This document shows positions 1 to 6,724 of a DNA stretch of 32,551 nucleotides, piece by piece. The position numbers were made by a program, and so were the translations under genes. Origin of the DNA: an uncultured Lachnospiraceae bacterium. Lineage in GTDB: Bacteria > Bacillota > Clostridia > Lachnospirales > Lachnospiraceae. Under the pieces are notes generated by a model that had not been told where the DNA came from, ran no database searches, and worked only from the letters and a program-made list of their open reading frames with translations. Positions within the stretch are counted from its first letter, which is position 1. Every line of letters begins with the position of its first letter. Where the stretch lies: contig CAMQZX010000013.1 of assembly GCA_947039785.1 (NCBI GenBank), positions 1-32,551 on the forward strand, read 5' to 3'.

Positions 1-107
1 GTATTGGAATTGCAAGGGTTTTTTGAAAAAAATTTTGAATTTTTATATAACTTTTTTAGGTATGTCGAATCGTTGAAGTTGTTTGTCAGATAGGTGTAAT
101 TGCAGTA

Positions 108-344
108 TTATGTCTCCTGATTATCATGTCCCACGCTACCATTGGTTTTTGGCTGATAGCTCAGAATGTCGCTGACCTGGCAGTCCAGAATCTTACACAA
201 CTGATCGATAGTGTGAGTGCTGATGGGCTGGCCTGCTCTTAAGCGGGCCAGCAGAGAGGAACTGATACCGCATTGGTGGATGAGTTTATATTGGGTGATG
301 TTTTTTTTCTTTAAGGTTTTCCAGAAATTGTCATATACAATCAT
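108..344 (-). CDS. small XRE-family transcriptional regulator
   Basis: A 78-residue protein that is almost entirely one Cro/CI-type helix-turn-helix domain (about residues 8-65). The recognition-helix region reads ISSSLLARLRAG, followed by the usual pattern of this fold (STHTIDQLCKILDCQVSDIL). Small single-domain XRE proteins of this kind are common in Clostridia and bind DNA as dimers; targets cannot be read from sequence. Its ATG overlaps the stop of the upstream XRE gene by four bases (ATGA), and an AAGGAG ribosome site lies inside that gene, so the two are probably translationally coupled. The tail after residue 65 is polar and looks unstructured. Family call is secure; function and partners are unknown. 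Confidence 0.8.
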   Translation of the reverse strand: MIVYDNFWKTLKKKNITQYKLIHQCGISSSLLARLRAGQPISTHTIDQLCKILDCQVSDILSYQPKTNGSVGHDNQET

Positions 345-667
345 CTTTTTCTCCTTGTTATGATGATTTCCTTATCTCTTATTTTAACAGAGGCTCTGTC
401 CTCATGAAGAAACAGGAGCTTTTCATTGGTGATGCCGCAGATATAATTGATATCCACATTGTAAAATGCTGCCAGTCGTACCAGATATTCTACAGGAATG
501 CGGGTGCGGCCATTTTCGTAATCAGAATAAGAGGAACGTGCAATTCCGAGAAAAGTTGCCACTTGTTTTTGTTTCAAATCATTGTCCTGACGAAGACCGA
601 TCAATCGTTCTCTGTATTTGGAGTCATCGTATTTAATCTGTGTATAATCTAATTTATCATAAGCCAT
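341..667 (-). CDS. XRE-family transcriptional regulator
   Basis: A 108-residue protein with a helix-turn-helix at about residues 18-75 (RLIGLRQDNDLKQKQVATFL, then GIARSSYSDYENGRTRIP), a textbook HTH_3 pattern ending in the conserved segment AAFYNVDINYICG. The C-terminal 30 residues are basic (ITRRKR) and without recognisable domain. Its start has a GAGGTGAT ribosome site. It is first in a two-gene operon with a second XRE gene that overlaps its stop by four bases. A perfect TTGACG-N7-CGTCAA inverted repeat lies about 50 bases upstream and could be its own operator. No phage, toxin or restriction gene adjoins the pair, so its targets are not evident. Confidence 0.85.
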   Translation of the reverse strand: MAYDKLDYTQIKYDDSKYRERLIGLRQDNDLKQKQVATFLGIARSSYSDYENGRTRIPVEYLVRLAAFYNVDINYICGITNEKLLFLHEDRASVKIRDKEIIITRRKR

Positions 668-717
668 AACATCACCTCTGAGTAATTTTATAATAGAAGA
701 AAATTACACATGGAGAT

Positions 718-736
718 TTGACGTAATAACCGTCAA
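718..736. promoter_or_regulatory. inverted repeat upstream of the XRE operon (candidate operator)
   Basis: TTGACG, seven bases, CGTCAA: a perfect 6+6 inverted repeat in the intergenic region upstream of the two XRE genes. Two-fold symmetric sites near their own promoters are typical for XRE repressors, so autoregulation is the simplest reading. I found no convincing -10/-35 pair that places it exactly. Operator function is inference. Confidence 0.35.
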
Positions 737-763
737 AAGTTTACCGGTTGTATGATAGTTTTT

Positions 764-906
764 GTTACTGTTCACGCACCACTGTCCCGCGAGGTGTTTT
801 GGGGCTGATGGCACCAAAATCCCGAGACATGCAGCGCGAAATGATGCAATATGCATCATTTCTGTGCATCGCGCAGCGTGTTGCTGGGAACGGAGTGTAC
901 AGTAAC
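764..906. repeat. dispersed repeat, full copy with terminal inverted repeats
   Basis: A 143-bp intergenic element. Its ends are GTTACTGTTCAC (764-775) and GTGTACAGTAAC (895-906), inverted repeats matching at 11 of 12 positions. The core has a perfect palindrome AAATGATGCA-N3-TGCATCATTT (840-862) and there is a TTTTGG...CCAAAA hairpin to its left. Parts recur at 9868-9917 (left-centre part), 21167-21234 (right half, reverse orientation) and 26425-26443 (right end). No coding capacity. The structure resembles a non-autonomous miniature inverted-repeat element or a REP-type hairpin repeat; no transposase in the window shows matching ends. Confidence 0.7.
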
Positions 907-945
907 TAGTTTTTCCTCAGATATTTCTGGTTATGTAAAAAATTA

Positions 946-973
946 TTGTAAATCCCACGCCAGATGGTATAAT
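946..973 (+). promoter_or_regulatory. sigma-A-type promoter for the thiE-thiD transcript
   Basis: TTGTAA at 946-951 and a consensus TATAAT at 968-973, 16 bases apart, ending about 8 bases before the expected transcript start and just upstream of the TPP riboswitch. Confidence 0.65.
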
Positions 974-981
974 AAAAAGAA

Positions 982-1073
982 AGTGGGGTGCTTGCGGGAA
1001 GCAGGCTGAGAGTAAGCTGTATTGCTTTAACCCGTAACCTGATTTGGATAATGCCAACGTAGGGACACAGTGT
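982..1073 (+). promoter_or_regulatory. TPP riboswitch (THI element)
   Basis: The conserved blocks of the thiamine pyrophosphate aptamer are present in order: GGGGTGC (about 984-990), GGCTGAGA (1003-1010), ACCC (1030-1033), then ACCTGATTTGGATAATGCCA (1037-1056) and CGTAGGGA. This aptamer binds TPP directly and normally shuts off thiamine genes when TPP is plentiful. A strong intrinsic terminator begins about ten bases downstream, so control is most likely by premature transcription termination. It sits upstream of thiE-thiD, which fits the known regulon. Confidence 0.95.
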
Positions 1074-1083
1074 AGAGAGTATG

Positions 1084-1119
1084 CGGTGACGCCGGTTTGG
1101 CGTTGCCGTTTTGTTTTTT
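1084..1119 (+). terminator. intrinsic attenuator of the TPP riboswitch
   Basis: Arms CGGTGACGCC (1084-1093) and GGCGTTGCCG (1099-1108) form a 10-bp stem with two G-U pairs, followed by TTTTGTTTTTT. It lies between the aptamer and thiE and is the likely expression platform: TPP-bound RNA terminates here, ligand-free RNA reads through. Confidence 0.85.
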
Positions 1120-1213
1120 AAATATGTTTTTGGAAAGGGAGGAACTTGTGTGCTGGGAGTATGTCTGGAAAATGTATTGTATGGATGGTGAAACGTTGAA
1201 AAGGGGGCAGAGT

Positions 1214-1852
1214 ATGAATTGCGATAAGAAAGACTTGTTATTGTATGCAATAACAGACAGAAGCTGGCTGGGGGAGGAGACTCTTTACAGACAGGTGGAG
1301 AAGGTTTTAAAAGGAGGGGCAACGTTTTTGCAGCTTCGGGAAAAGACACTAGGACAGGAGGAATTTCTTTGCGAGGCAAAAGAGATACGGAGTCTGTGCC
1401 GTGAATATGGGGTATCTCTCATTATTAACGACAGTGTGGAAATCGCCCTTGCCATGGATGCCGATGGTGTCCATGTTGGGCAGAGTGATATGGAGGCAGG
1501 CGCGGTCCGGGAGAAGCTGGGACCGGATAAAATCATCGGCGTATCTGTCAAGACGGTGGAACAGGCATTGAAGGCCCAGGCCCATGGAGCAGATTATCTG
1601 GGAGTGGGCGCTGTATTTGGCAGTACAACTAAGGCAGACGCCAGCGAGGTGGATCACGGCACATTAAAGGCCATTTGTGAGGCGGTGGATATTCCGGTGG
1701 TGGCCATCGGAGGAATTTCCAGAGACAATATTATGAAGCTTTCCGGGAGCAAAGTAGACGGTGTGGCAGTAATCAGCGCACTGTTTGCACAGCCGGATAT
1801 CCAAAAGGCAACAGAAGAGATGAAAGAATTGGCAGAGAACATGATCAGATAG
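1214..1852 (+). CDS. thiE: thiamine-phosphate synthase
   Basis: ThiE joins HMP-PP and the thiazole phosphate to form thiamine phosphate, the convergence point of thiamine synthesis, in the cytoplasm. From the chosen start the protein has 212 residues, the usual length. Family motifs appear in order along the TIM barrel: LYAITDRSWL near the N-terminus, FLQLREK, IINDSVEIA followed by DADGVHVGQSDM (pyrophosphate/Mg site), GADYLGVGAVFGSTTK, PVVAIGGI and a final DGVAVISALF. I chose ATG 1214 because an AAGGGGG site precedes it and homologues begin there. The frame is open back to 1097, but that start lies inside the attenuator. A GTG at 1148 behind GGGAGG is a weaker alternative. It is followed by thiD after 13 bases. 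Confidence 0.95.
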   Translation: MNCDKKDLLLYAITDRSWLGEETLYRQVEKVLKGGATFLQLREKTLGQEEFLCEAKEIRSLCREYGVSLIINDSVEIALAMDADGVHVGQSDMEAGAVREKLGPDKIIGVSVKTVEQALKAQAHGADYLGVGAVFGSTTKADASEVDHGTLKAICEAVDIPVVAIGGISRDNIMKLSGSKVDGVAVISALFAQPDIQKATEEMKELAENMIR

Positions 1853-1865
1853 GAGGAGACAATGT

Positions 1866-2651
1866 ATGCATACAGCATTGACAATTGCCGGAAGCGACTC
1901 CAGCGGCGGGGCTGGAATCCAGGCAGATATTAAGACCATGATGGCCAACGGAGTTTACGCAATGAGCGCTGTCACCGCACTGACTGCACAAAATACCACA
2001 GGCGTGGCTGCAATCATGGAAGCAACACCTGAATTTTTGGGACAGCAGTTGGACTGCATTTTCACCGATATTTATCCTGAAGCAGTGAAAATCGGAATGG
2101 TATGCTCCAGCGGGTTGATTGAGATGATTGCCTCTAAATTACGGGAATATAAGGCGTCCAATGTTGTGGTGGACACTGTGATGGTTTCTACCAGCGGTTC
2201 CAAGCTGATTACCGATGAGGCCATTGATGTTTTGAAAGAGAAGCTGTTTCCTCTGGCTACCGTACTGACTCCAAACATTCCAGAGGCTGAGGTGTTAGTG
2301 GATTGGAAAATTGTCTCTGAGGAGGATATGATCAAAGCTGCCGTGGAGATCAGTGAGAAATATCACTGTGCCGTTTTATGTAAGGGGGGGCATAGTCTGA
2401 ATGATGCCAATGACCTGTTCTATGCAGAGGGTAAGTACCAGTGGCTGAAAGGAAAGAGAATACAGACCAGGAATACCCATGGTACAGGCTGTACGTTGTC
2501 CAGTGCCATTGCGTCTAATCTTGCCAAGGGCTATCCGTTGATGGAAGCTTTAGAGAAGGCAAAGGAGTATATTTCCCTGGCGCTGGCAGCAGGACTGGAT
2601 TTGGGCAAAGGCTCTGGCCCTATGAATCATGGATTTATGTTGACAGAATAA
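1866..2651 (+). CDS. thiD: hydroxymethylpyrimidine/phosphomethylpyrimidine kinase
   Basis: ThiD phosphorylates HMP and then HMP-P to HMP-PP, the pyrimidine substrate used by ThiE. The 261-residue protein has the ribokinase-fold signatures: AGSDSSGGAGIQADIKT at the N-terminus, VVDTVMVSTSG, TPNIPEAE in the middle, and NTHGTGCTLSSAIA with the catalytic Asp replaced as usual by the GTGC anion-hole segment. Length is normal. It follows thiE by 13 bases with a GGAGGA ribosome site, so both are under the TPP riboswitch. No thiC, thiM or thiG is present, so this operon covers only the pyrimidine-kinase and coupling steps; the rest would be elsewhere or imported. It could act on pyridoxal-type substrates as some ThiD proteins do, but context favours thiamine. 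Confidence 0.95.
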   Translation: MHTALTIAGSDSSGGAGIQADIKTMMANGVYAMSAVTALTAQNTTGVAAIMEATPEFLGQQLDCIFTDIYPEAVKIGMVCSSGLIEMIASKLREYKASNVVVDTVMVSTSGSKLITDEAIDVLKEKLFPLATVLTPNIPEAEVLVDWKIVSEEDMIKAAVEISEKYHCAVLCKGGHSLNDANDLFYAEGKYQWLKGKRIQTRNTHGTGCTLSSAIASNLAKGYPLMEALEKAKEYISLALAAGLDLGKGSGPMNHGFMLTE

Positions 2652-2686
2652 CAGAAATAAATAAATAAGAGAATCGTGCCTGTGGG

Positions 2687-2735
2687 AAGTGGGATTGTTC
2701 ACTGTGATATACAAGTGGACTCCCACTTTTATTTT
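2687..2735 (+). terminator. intrinsic terminator after thiE-thiD
   Basis: AAGTGGGA (2687-2694) pairs with TCCCACTT (2721-2728), with an additional inner helix (TTCACT/AGTGGA), and is followed by a T-rich tail (TTTATTTT). Confidence 0.8.
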
Positions 2736-2814
2736 GATGGTGTATAAAGTCACCTTTTTCTGATACGTTTCCTCATACTTGGGAGCTATTGAGAAAAAAC
2801 GATCATCAAGCGCC

Positions 2815-2874
2815 TTGTATTTAAAATCCGAGTATGATACTATGAATTCACCATAAAGTTAGTGTAAACTAACT
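2815..2874 (+). promoter_or_regulatory. promoter and perfect inverted repeat upstream of the DUF2325 gene
   Basis: In the 366-bp gap after thiD, TTGTAT (2815-2820) and TACTAT (2838-2843) are spaced by exactly 17 bases. Right after the expected start point lies AGTTAGT-GTAA-ACTAACT (2857-2874), a perfect 7+7 inverted repeat positioned where a repressor would block transcription. The TTAGT...ACTAA halves recall DtxR/MntR-type metal-regulator sites, but this is only a resemblance. The remaining ~140 bases to the start codon hold no other gene I can support. Confidence 0.5.
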
Positions 2875-3017
2875 AAAAGAAGAGAGAATACAGAATTATT
2901 TTATCTGATAAGATCAATCTTTTAACAGCAGTTGTCAATAGGAATGTTGAACAGCCAAAAGTATCAGAACTGCACTGGCGCTGCGGAGTTCAGAATCAGA
3001 GACAGAAAGGAGTCTAT

Positions 3018-3299
3018 ATGAGTGTTGTAATCATCGGAGGACATGACCGTATGGTTTGTAACTACAAACAGATTTGTAAGAAATATCGCTGCAAGGCAAA
3101 GGTATTTACCCAGATGCCCAGCGATCTTAGAAAGCAGATGGGATGTCCTGATCTGTGCGTATTGTTTACCAACACAGTATCCCATAAAATGGTAAAGTGT
3201 GCCGTAGAAGAGGCACGAAAAAATGATGTGGATATTGTACGTTGTCACAGCAGCAGTAAGACAGCTCTGGCTCAGATTTTGGAGGAGTATTGCGCATAG
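3018..3299 (+). CDS. DUF2325 family protein
   Basis: A 93-residue protein of the DUF2325 family, recognised from the N-terminal VVIIGGHDRM, the central CPDLCVLFTNTVSHKMV and the terminal VRCHSSSKTAL. The pattern resembles a small Rossmann-like fold; three or four cysteines and conserved His/Asp residues suggest a metal or redox role, but no activity is established that I know of. The start is fixed by AAAGGAG seven bases before ATG. It is a single gene with its own promoter, a long (~170-base) leader with a perfect inverted repeat, and a terminator shared with the convergent pfl operon. The frame stays open for 47 codons upstream but without ATG, GTG or TTG. Confidence 0.85.
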   Translation: MSVVIIGGHDRMVCNYKQICKKYRCKAKVFTQMPSDLRKQMGCPDLCVLFTNTVSHKMVKCAVEEARKNDVDIVRCHSSSKTALAQILEEYCA

Positions 3300-3340
3300 A
3301 AAGTATCTGTGCAGCTGTAATTTCATGATTGTCCCAAGTG

Positions 3341-3395
3341 AAAAGGAGACTGCCCGGCAGAAAGCTGTAAATTCTGTCAGACAGTCTCCTTTTTG
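3341..3395. terminator. bidirectional intrinsic terminator between DUF2325 gene and pflA
   Basis: AAAAGGAGACTG (3341-3352) pairs perfectly with CAGTCTCCTTTT (3383-3394), flanked by A-runs on the left and T-runs on the right, so it can serve both converging transcripts. Confidence 0.85.
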
Positions 3396-3424
3396 TTGAA
3401 ATGTACAGAAAAATCCACTGGATT

Positions 3425-4156
3425 TCATCGGTTTTCCCGTATTCCCAGCAGTATTTCTCTGCGTGCTGCTTTTGCCTGTTCTTCCGTAGCCTCCGGGGTA
3501 TCTCCCAGGGGATAGGAAAGTCCAAGCTCCTGATATTTTGACTTTCCCATGGTATGATAGGGCAGTACATCCAGAACCTGAATGCAGCGGTATGGGGCCA
3601 ATTGCCGTCCAAGCTCGTACAGAGACTGGCTATCGTCCGTAAGTCCCGGCACCAGTACATGGCGAATCCACACAGGAATCCCCCGTTGATTCAGATGGCT
3701 CAGGAAATCTAATACGTTTTTGTTGGAATGTCCTGTGATGTCCTGATGCTTTTGGGGAGAAATGTGCTTGAGATCAAGAAGCACAAGATCTGTCACATCC
3801 AGCAGCTGGTCGATTTTTTCCACTTTTTTTGCACTATAGGTGATTCCGCTGGTATCCAGGCAGGTGTGAATCTTCTGTCTGCGGGCAGATTGAAACAGTT
3901 CAGTGAGGAATTTTAACTGCATCAGAGGTTCGCCGCCGGTGGCGGTAATTCCCCCGTTTCGATAGAAGGATTTGTTTTTCTGGTATAAGCGCAGGATTTG
4001 CTCAACAGAAATTTCATGACCGCCCTGTGGATTCCAGGTGTCCGGATTGTGGCAGTAGAGGCAGCGCATTGGGCATCCCTGAAAAAATACTACCAGACGA
4101 ATCCCAGGTCCGTCTACCGTGCCAAAGCTTTCTATAGAATGAATTCTACCTGTCAT
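3425..4156 (-). CDS. pflA: pyruvate formate-lyase-activating enzyme (radical SAM)
   Basis: PflA uses a 4Fe-4S cluster and S-adenosylmethionine to abstract hydrogen from the glycine of pyruvate formate-lyase and create the protein radical. The 243-residue protein carries the cluster motif C28-x3-C32-x2-C35 (CPMRCLYCHNP), the GGE-type SAM motif (ATGGEP) and the leading TVDGPGIR segment typical of glycyl-radical activases. It lies last in the order catalytic chain, radical chain, activase, 138 bases after the small gene, with its own AAAGGA site. Because the target glycine is on a separate 80-residue protein here, this activase presumably acts on that subunit, alone or in the complex; that is inference. 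Confidence 0.95.
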   Translation of the reverse strand: MTGRIHSIESFGTVDGPGIRLVVFFQGCPMRCLYCHNPDTWNPQGGHEISVEQILRLYQKNKSFYRNGGITATGGEPLMQLKFLTELFQSARRQKIHTCLDTSGITYSAKKVEKIDQLLDVTDLVLLDLKHISPQKHQDITGHSNKNVLDFLSHLNQRGIPVWIRHVLVPGLTDDSQSLYELGRQLAPYRCIQVLDVLPYHTMGKSKYQELGLSYPLGDTPEATEEQAKAARREILLGIRENR

Positions 4157-4180
4157 GTCTGTATCCTTTCTGAAAGTGTG

Positions 4181-4236
4181 GGAAGCTTATGGAAAGTTTT
4201 TTGAGAAGCTTCCAGGCGGGAAGAGAAACTTCCCCA
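4181..4236 (-). promoter_or_regulatory. RNA hairpins between the glycyl-radical gene and pflA
   Basis: Two perfect inverted repeats occupy this spacer: GGAAGCTT/AAGCTTCC (4181-4188 with 4206-4213) and GGGAAG-AGAAA-CTTCCC (4218-4234). Neither is followed by a T-run on the minus strand, so they look like RNA-stabilising or processing structures rather than a full terminator. A third imperfect repeat (TAGGAAATTCC/GAAATTCCCTA) lies at about 4259-4283. They would let the cell make less activase than enzyme. Function is inference. Confidence 0.45.
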
Positions 4237-4294
4237 CCCGGAATATTTTTTATATAATTAGGAAATTCCTTTGAAATTCCCTATTACGTTAAAA

Positions 4295-4537
4295 TTACAT
4301 ACCTGTGTGGAAAGTACGCGAAATGACTTCGTCCTGCTGTTCCTTTGTCAATTTGATGAAATTGACCGCATAACCTGAGACCCGCACGGTGAGCTGTGGA
4401 TATTTTTCCGGATGCTTCTGAGCATCCAGAAGGGTGTCTCTGTTTAAAACATTCACATTCAGGTGATGGCCTCCTTTTTCTGCGTATCCGTCCAGTAAAG
4501 TTACCAGGTTGTCGATTTGGTTTTCACTTGCTTTCAT
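4295..4537 (-). CDS. stand-alone glycyl-radical subunit of a split pyruvate formate-lyase
   Basis: An 80-residue protein equal to the C-terminal glycyl-radical domain of pyruvate formate-lyase. It has the helix [12 protein letters not shown], then [35 protein letters not shown] and a final [14 protein letters not shown]. Gly55 in RVSGYAV is the radical-bearing residue by alignment with E. coli Gly734. Its own AGGAGG site seven bases before ATG shows it is translated as a separate protein. The catalytic gene upstream lacks this domain entirely, so this is a subunit, not a spare part like E. coli GrcA (YfiD), which coexists with a full-length enzyme. A repair role like GrcA's remains possible if a complete PFL exists elsewhere in the genome. 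Confidence 0.9.
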   Translation of the reverse strand: MKASENQIDNLVTLLDGYAEKGGHHLNVNVLNRDTLLDAQKHPEKYPQLTVRVSGYAVNFIKLTKEQQDEVISRTFHTGM

Positions 4538-4573
4538 AATAATAGTCCTCCTGTATGATTCTATTTGTGAAGG

Positions 4574-4610
4574 CTGCCGTCCACAAACATTTTCAGATTG
4601 CAGACAGCAG
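4574..4610 (-). promoter_or_regulatory. hairpin between the two halves of the split PFL
   Basis: CTGCCGTC (4574-4581) faces GACAGCAG (4603-4610), an 8-bp stem with one G-U pair in the transcript, in the 93-base spacer between catalytic and radical genes. No U-tract follows. It may protect the upstream message or affect subunit ratio. Confidence 0.35.
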
Positions 4611-4630
4611 CAGGATTTTGAAAAGTTTCG

Positions 4631-6724
4631 TTAAAATTCCCGGTCAAGTCCTTCCATCAGATTGGGAATCCGGCAAGCCTCATCCGGGCAGTCCAGCTCC
4701 ATATCGAGATCGCCGGCAAAGACAATATCGTCCTTACCCAGTGCTCCTGGGATAATGGTGAAGGTATTGGAGATTCCATCCTGGGCATCCATAAAGGGCA
4801 ATTTTGCCACCGATGCCAGTGAGGAGACAGCGCCGTGTTTGTCCCGACCATGCATGGGATTAGCTCCCGGGGCAAAGGCTTCGCCGCCTTTTCTGCCGTC
4901 AGGTGTGGAGCCTGTACCCTTGCCGTACACCACGTTGGATGTGATGGTAAGGATGGAAGTGGTGGGGCGTCCGCCACGGTAAGTGTGGTTTCCTTTCACG
5001 TAAGTCATGAATTGATGCACCACATCGTGAGCAATGCTGTCCACCCGGTCATCGTCGTTGCCGTACTTGGGAAAATCACCTTCCACCTGGTAATCCACGG
5101 CCAGTCCGTTTTCGTCACGGATGACTTTGACTTTGGCGTATTTAATGGCAGACAGGGAGTCTGCCACTACAGACAGCCCTGCGATTCCAGTGGCGAACCA
5201 TCGGGTCACGTCTTTGTCGTGAAGTGCCATCTGTAACCGCTCATAGCAATATTTGTCATGCATGTAGTGAATAATGTTCAGTGTATTGACATATACCTGA
5301 GCCAGCCATTTCATCATATCTTTGTAGCGGTCCATCACTTCCTCATAGTCCAGATATTCGCTGGTGATGGGACGGAATTTAGGTCCTACCTGCTTCTTGC
5401 TGATTTCGTCCACGCCGCCGTTGATGGCATAGAGCAGACATTTTGCCAGGTTGGCTCTGGCGCCGAAGAACTGCATTTCTTTCCCGATTCTCATGGAGGA
5501 AACGCAGCAGGCGATGGCATAGTCATCTCCGTGGGTGACACGCATCAGGTCATCGTTCTCATATTGAATGGAAGAGGACTCAATGGAGGTTTTTGCACAG
5601 AATCGCTTAAAGTTTACGGGAAGATGAATGGACCACAGCACCGTCAGGTTTGGTTCCGGGGAAGTTCCCAGGTTATTTAAGGTGTGCAGATAGCGGAAGG
5701 ACATTTTCGTTACCATGTGGCGCCCGTCAATGCCCACACCTCCGATGGATTCTGTCACCCAGGTGGGATCGCCGGAAAACAGGGCATTGTATTCCGGCGT
5801 GCGTGCGAATTTTACAAGACGCAGCTTCATTATGAAATGATCCACGAATTCCTGAACTTGCTGTTCGGTAAAAGTACCGTTTGCCAGATCCCGTTCTGCA
5901 TAAATATCCAGAAATGTAGAAGTACGTCCAAGTGACATGGCAGCTCCGTTTTGTTCTTTGACAGCAGCCAGATAGCCGAAGTACAGCCACTGAATGGCTT
6001 CCTGCACATTGGCAGCCGGGCGGGAAATGTCAAAGCCGTAGATTTCGCCCAACTTCTGAAGATCTTCCAGAGCGCGGATCTGTTCCCGTAACTCTTCTCT
6101 CTGGCGGATTACGTCGGAATACATAATGGTTCGGGTGGAATTCCACTGGTTTGTCTTATCTTCGATCAGTCTTTGGGTGCCGTATAGAGCGACTCTGCGG
6201 TAATCGCCAATGATACGTCCCCGTCCGTAAGCATCGGGAAGTCCCGTGATAATGTGAGAGGAGCGGCAGGCGCGCATCTCCGGAGTGTAGGCGTCGAAAA
6301 CACCGGCGTTGTGGGTTTTGCGGTGTTTGGTGAAAAATTCCACCAATTCCGGGTCCACTTCATAGCCATTGTCCTGGCAGGCCTTCTGTGCCATGCGGAT
6401 ACCGCCGTAGGGCTGCAGAGAACGTTTGAAAGGCTTGTCTGTCTGGAAGCCCACGATGGTTTCTTTCTCTTTATCCAGATAGCCGGGTCCGTGGGAGGTG
6501 ATGGTGGAAATTATTTTGGTATCCATGTCCAGCACGCCGCCGGCTTCTCTCTCTTTTCTGGAAAGTTCCATGACTTGATCCCATAACCGGGTTGTAGCAT
6601 CGGTGGGACCCTCCAGAAAAGAGTCGTCTCCGTCATAGGGAGTATAATTGCATTGAATGAAGTCCCGCACATTAATTTCCTGCGTCCAGACTCCAGGGTT
6701 AAAATCTTTCCATAAATCTTGCAT
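4631..6724 (-). CDS. pflB: pyruvate formate-lyase catalytic subunit lacking the glycyl-radical domain
   Basis: Pyruvate formate-lyase converts pyruvate and CoA to acetyl-CoA and formate. This 697-residue chain aligns with the PFL barrel from the N-terminus ([20 protein letters not shown]) through the paired active-site cysteines C406-C407 ([20 protein letters not shown]) to [20 protein letters not shown] and GALGKDD (660-666). E. coli PflB has 760 residues and continues here into the radical domain. This protein instead has a 31-residue acidic tail ([20 protein letters not shown] and 9 more) and stops. It therefore cannot be active alone; the missing domain is the next gene, 93 bases on. AAAGGAGG precedes the ATG. 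Both ORFs share one frame, separated by a single TAA and 31 sense codons. Confidence 0.93.
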   Translation of the reverse strand: MQDLWKDFNPGVWTQEINVRDFIQCNYTPYDGDDSFLEGPTDATTRLWDQVMELSRKEREAGGVLDMDTKIISTITSHGPGYLDKEKETIVGFQTDKPFKRSLQPYGGIRMAQKACQDNGYEVDPELVEFFTKHRKTHNAGVFDAYTPEMRACRSSHIITGLPDAYGRGRIIGDYRRVALYGTQRLIEDKTNQWNSTRTIMYSDVIRQREELREQIRALEDLQKLGEIYGFDISRPAANVQEAIQWLYFGYLAAVKEQNGAAMSLGRTSTFLDIYAERDLANGTFTEQQVQEFVDHFIMKLRLVKFARTPEYNALFSGDPTWVTESIGGVGIDGRHMVTKMSFRYLHTLNNLGTSPEPNLTVLWSIHLPVNFKRFCAKTSIESSSIQYENDDLMRVTHGDDYAIACCVSSMRIGKEMQFFGARANLAKCLLYAINGGVDEISKKQVGPKFRPITSEYLDYEEVMDRYKDMMKWLAQVYVNTLNIIHYMHDKYCYERLQMALHDKDVTRWFATGIAGLSVVADSLSAIKYAKVKVIRDENGLAVDYQVEGDFPKYGNDDDRVDSIAHDVVHQFMTYVKGNHTYRGGRPTTSILTITSNVVYGKGTGSTPDGRKGGEAFAPGANPMHGRDKHGAVSSLASVAKLPFMDAQDGISNTFTIIPGALGKDDIVFAGDLDMELDCPDEACRIPNLMEGLDREF

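Noticed and set aside
23..51. TTGAAA-N17-TATAAC promoter-like pair on the plus strand at the left edge
   Set aside because: It points into the minus-strand XRE genes and lies in very AT-rich DNA where such matches are frequent.
1097..1213. Longer ThiE starting at 1097, 1124 or 1148
   Set aside because: 1097 lies in the riboswitch terminator, 1124 has no ribosome site, and 1148 (GTG) would add 22 residues not expected for ThiE.
2877..3017. N-terminal extension of the DUF2325 protein
   Set aside because: The frame is open upstream but has no ATG, GTG or TTG, and AAAGGAG correctly precedes ATG 3018, where the family's usual start lies.
4538..4633. Split PFL as a frameshift or assembly error
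   Set aside because: Frameshift is excluded because both halves are in the same frame; the radical gene has its own correctly spaced AGGAGG, and the catalytic chain ends in a unique tail followed by unrelated linker sequence.
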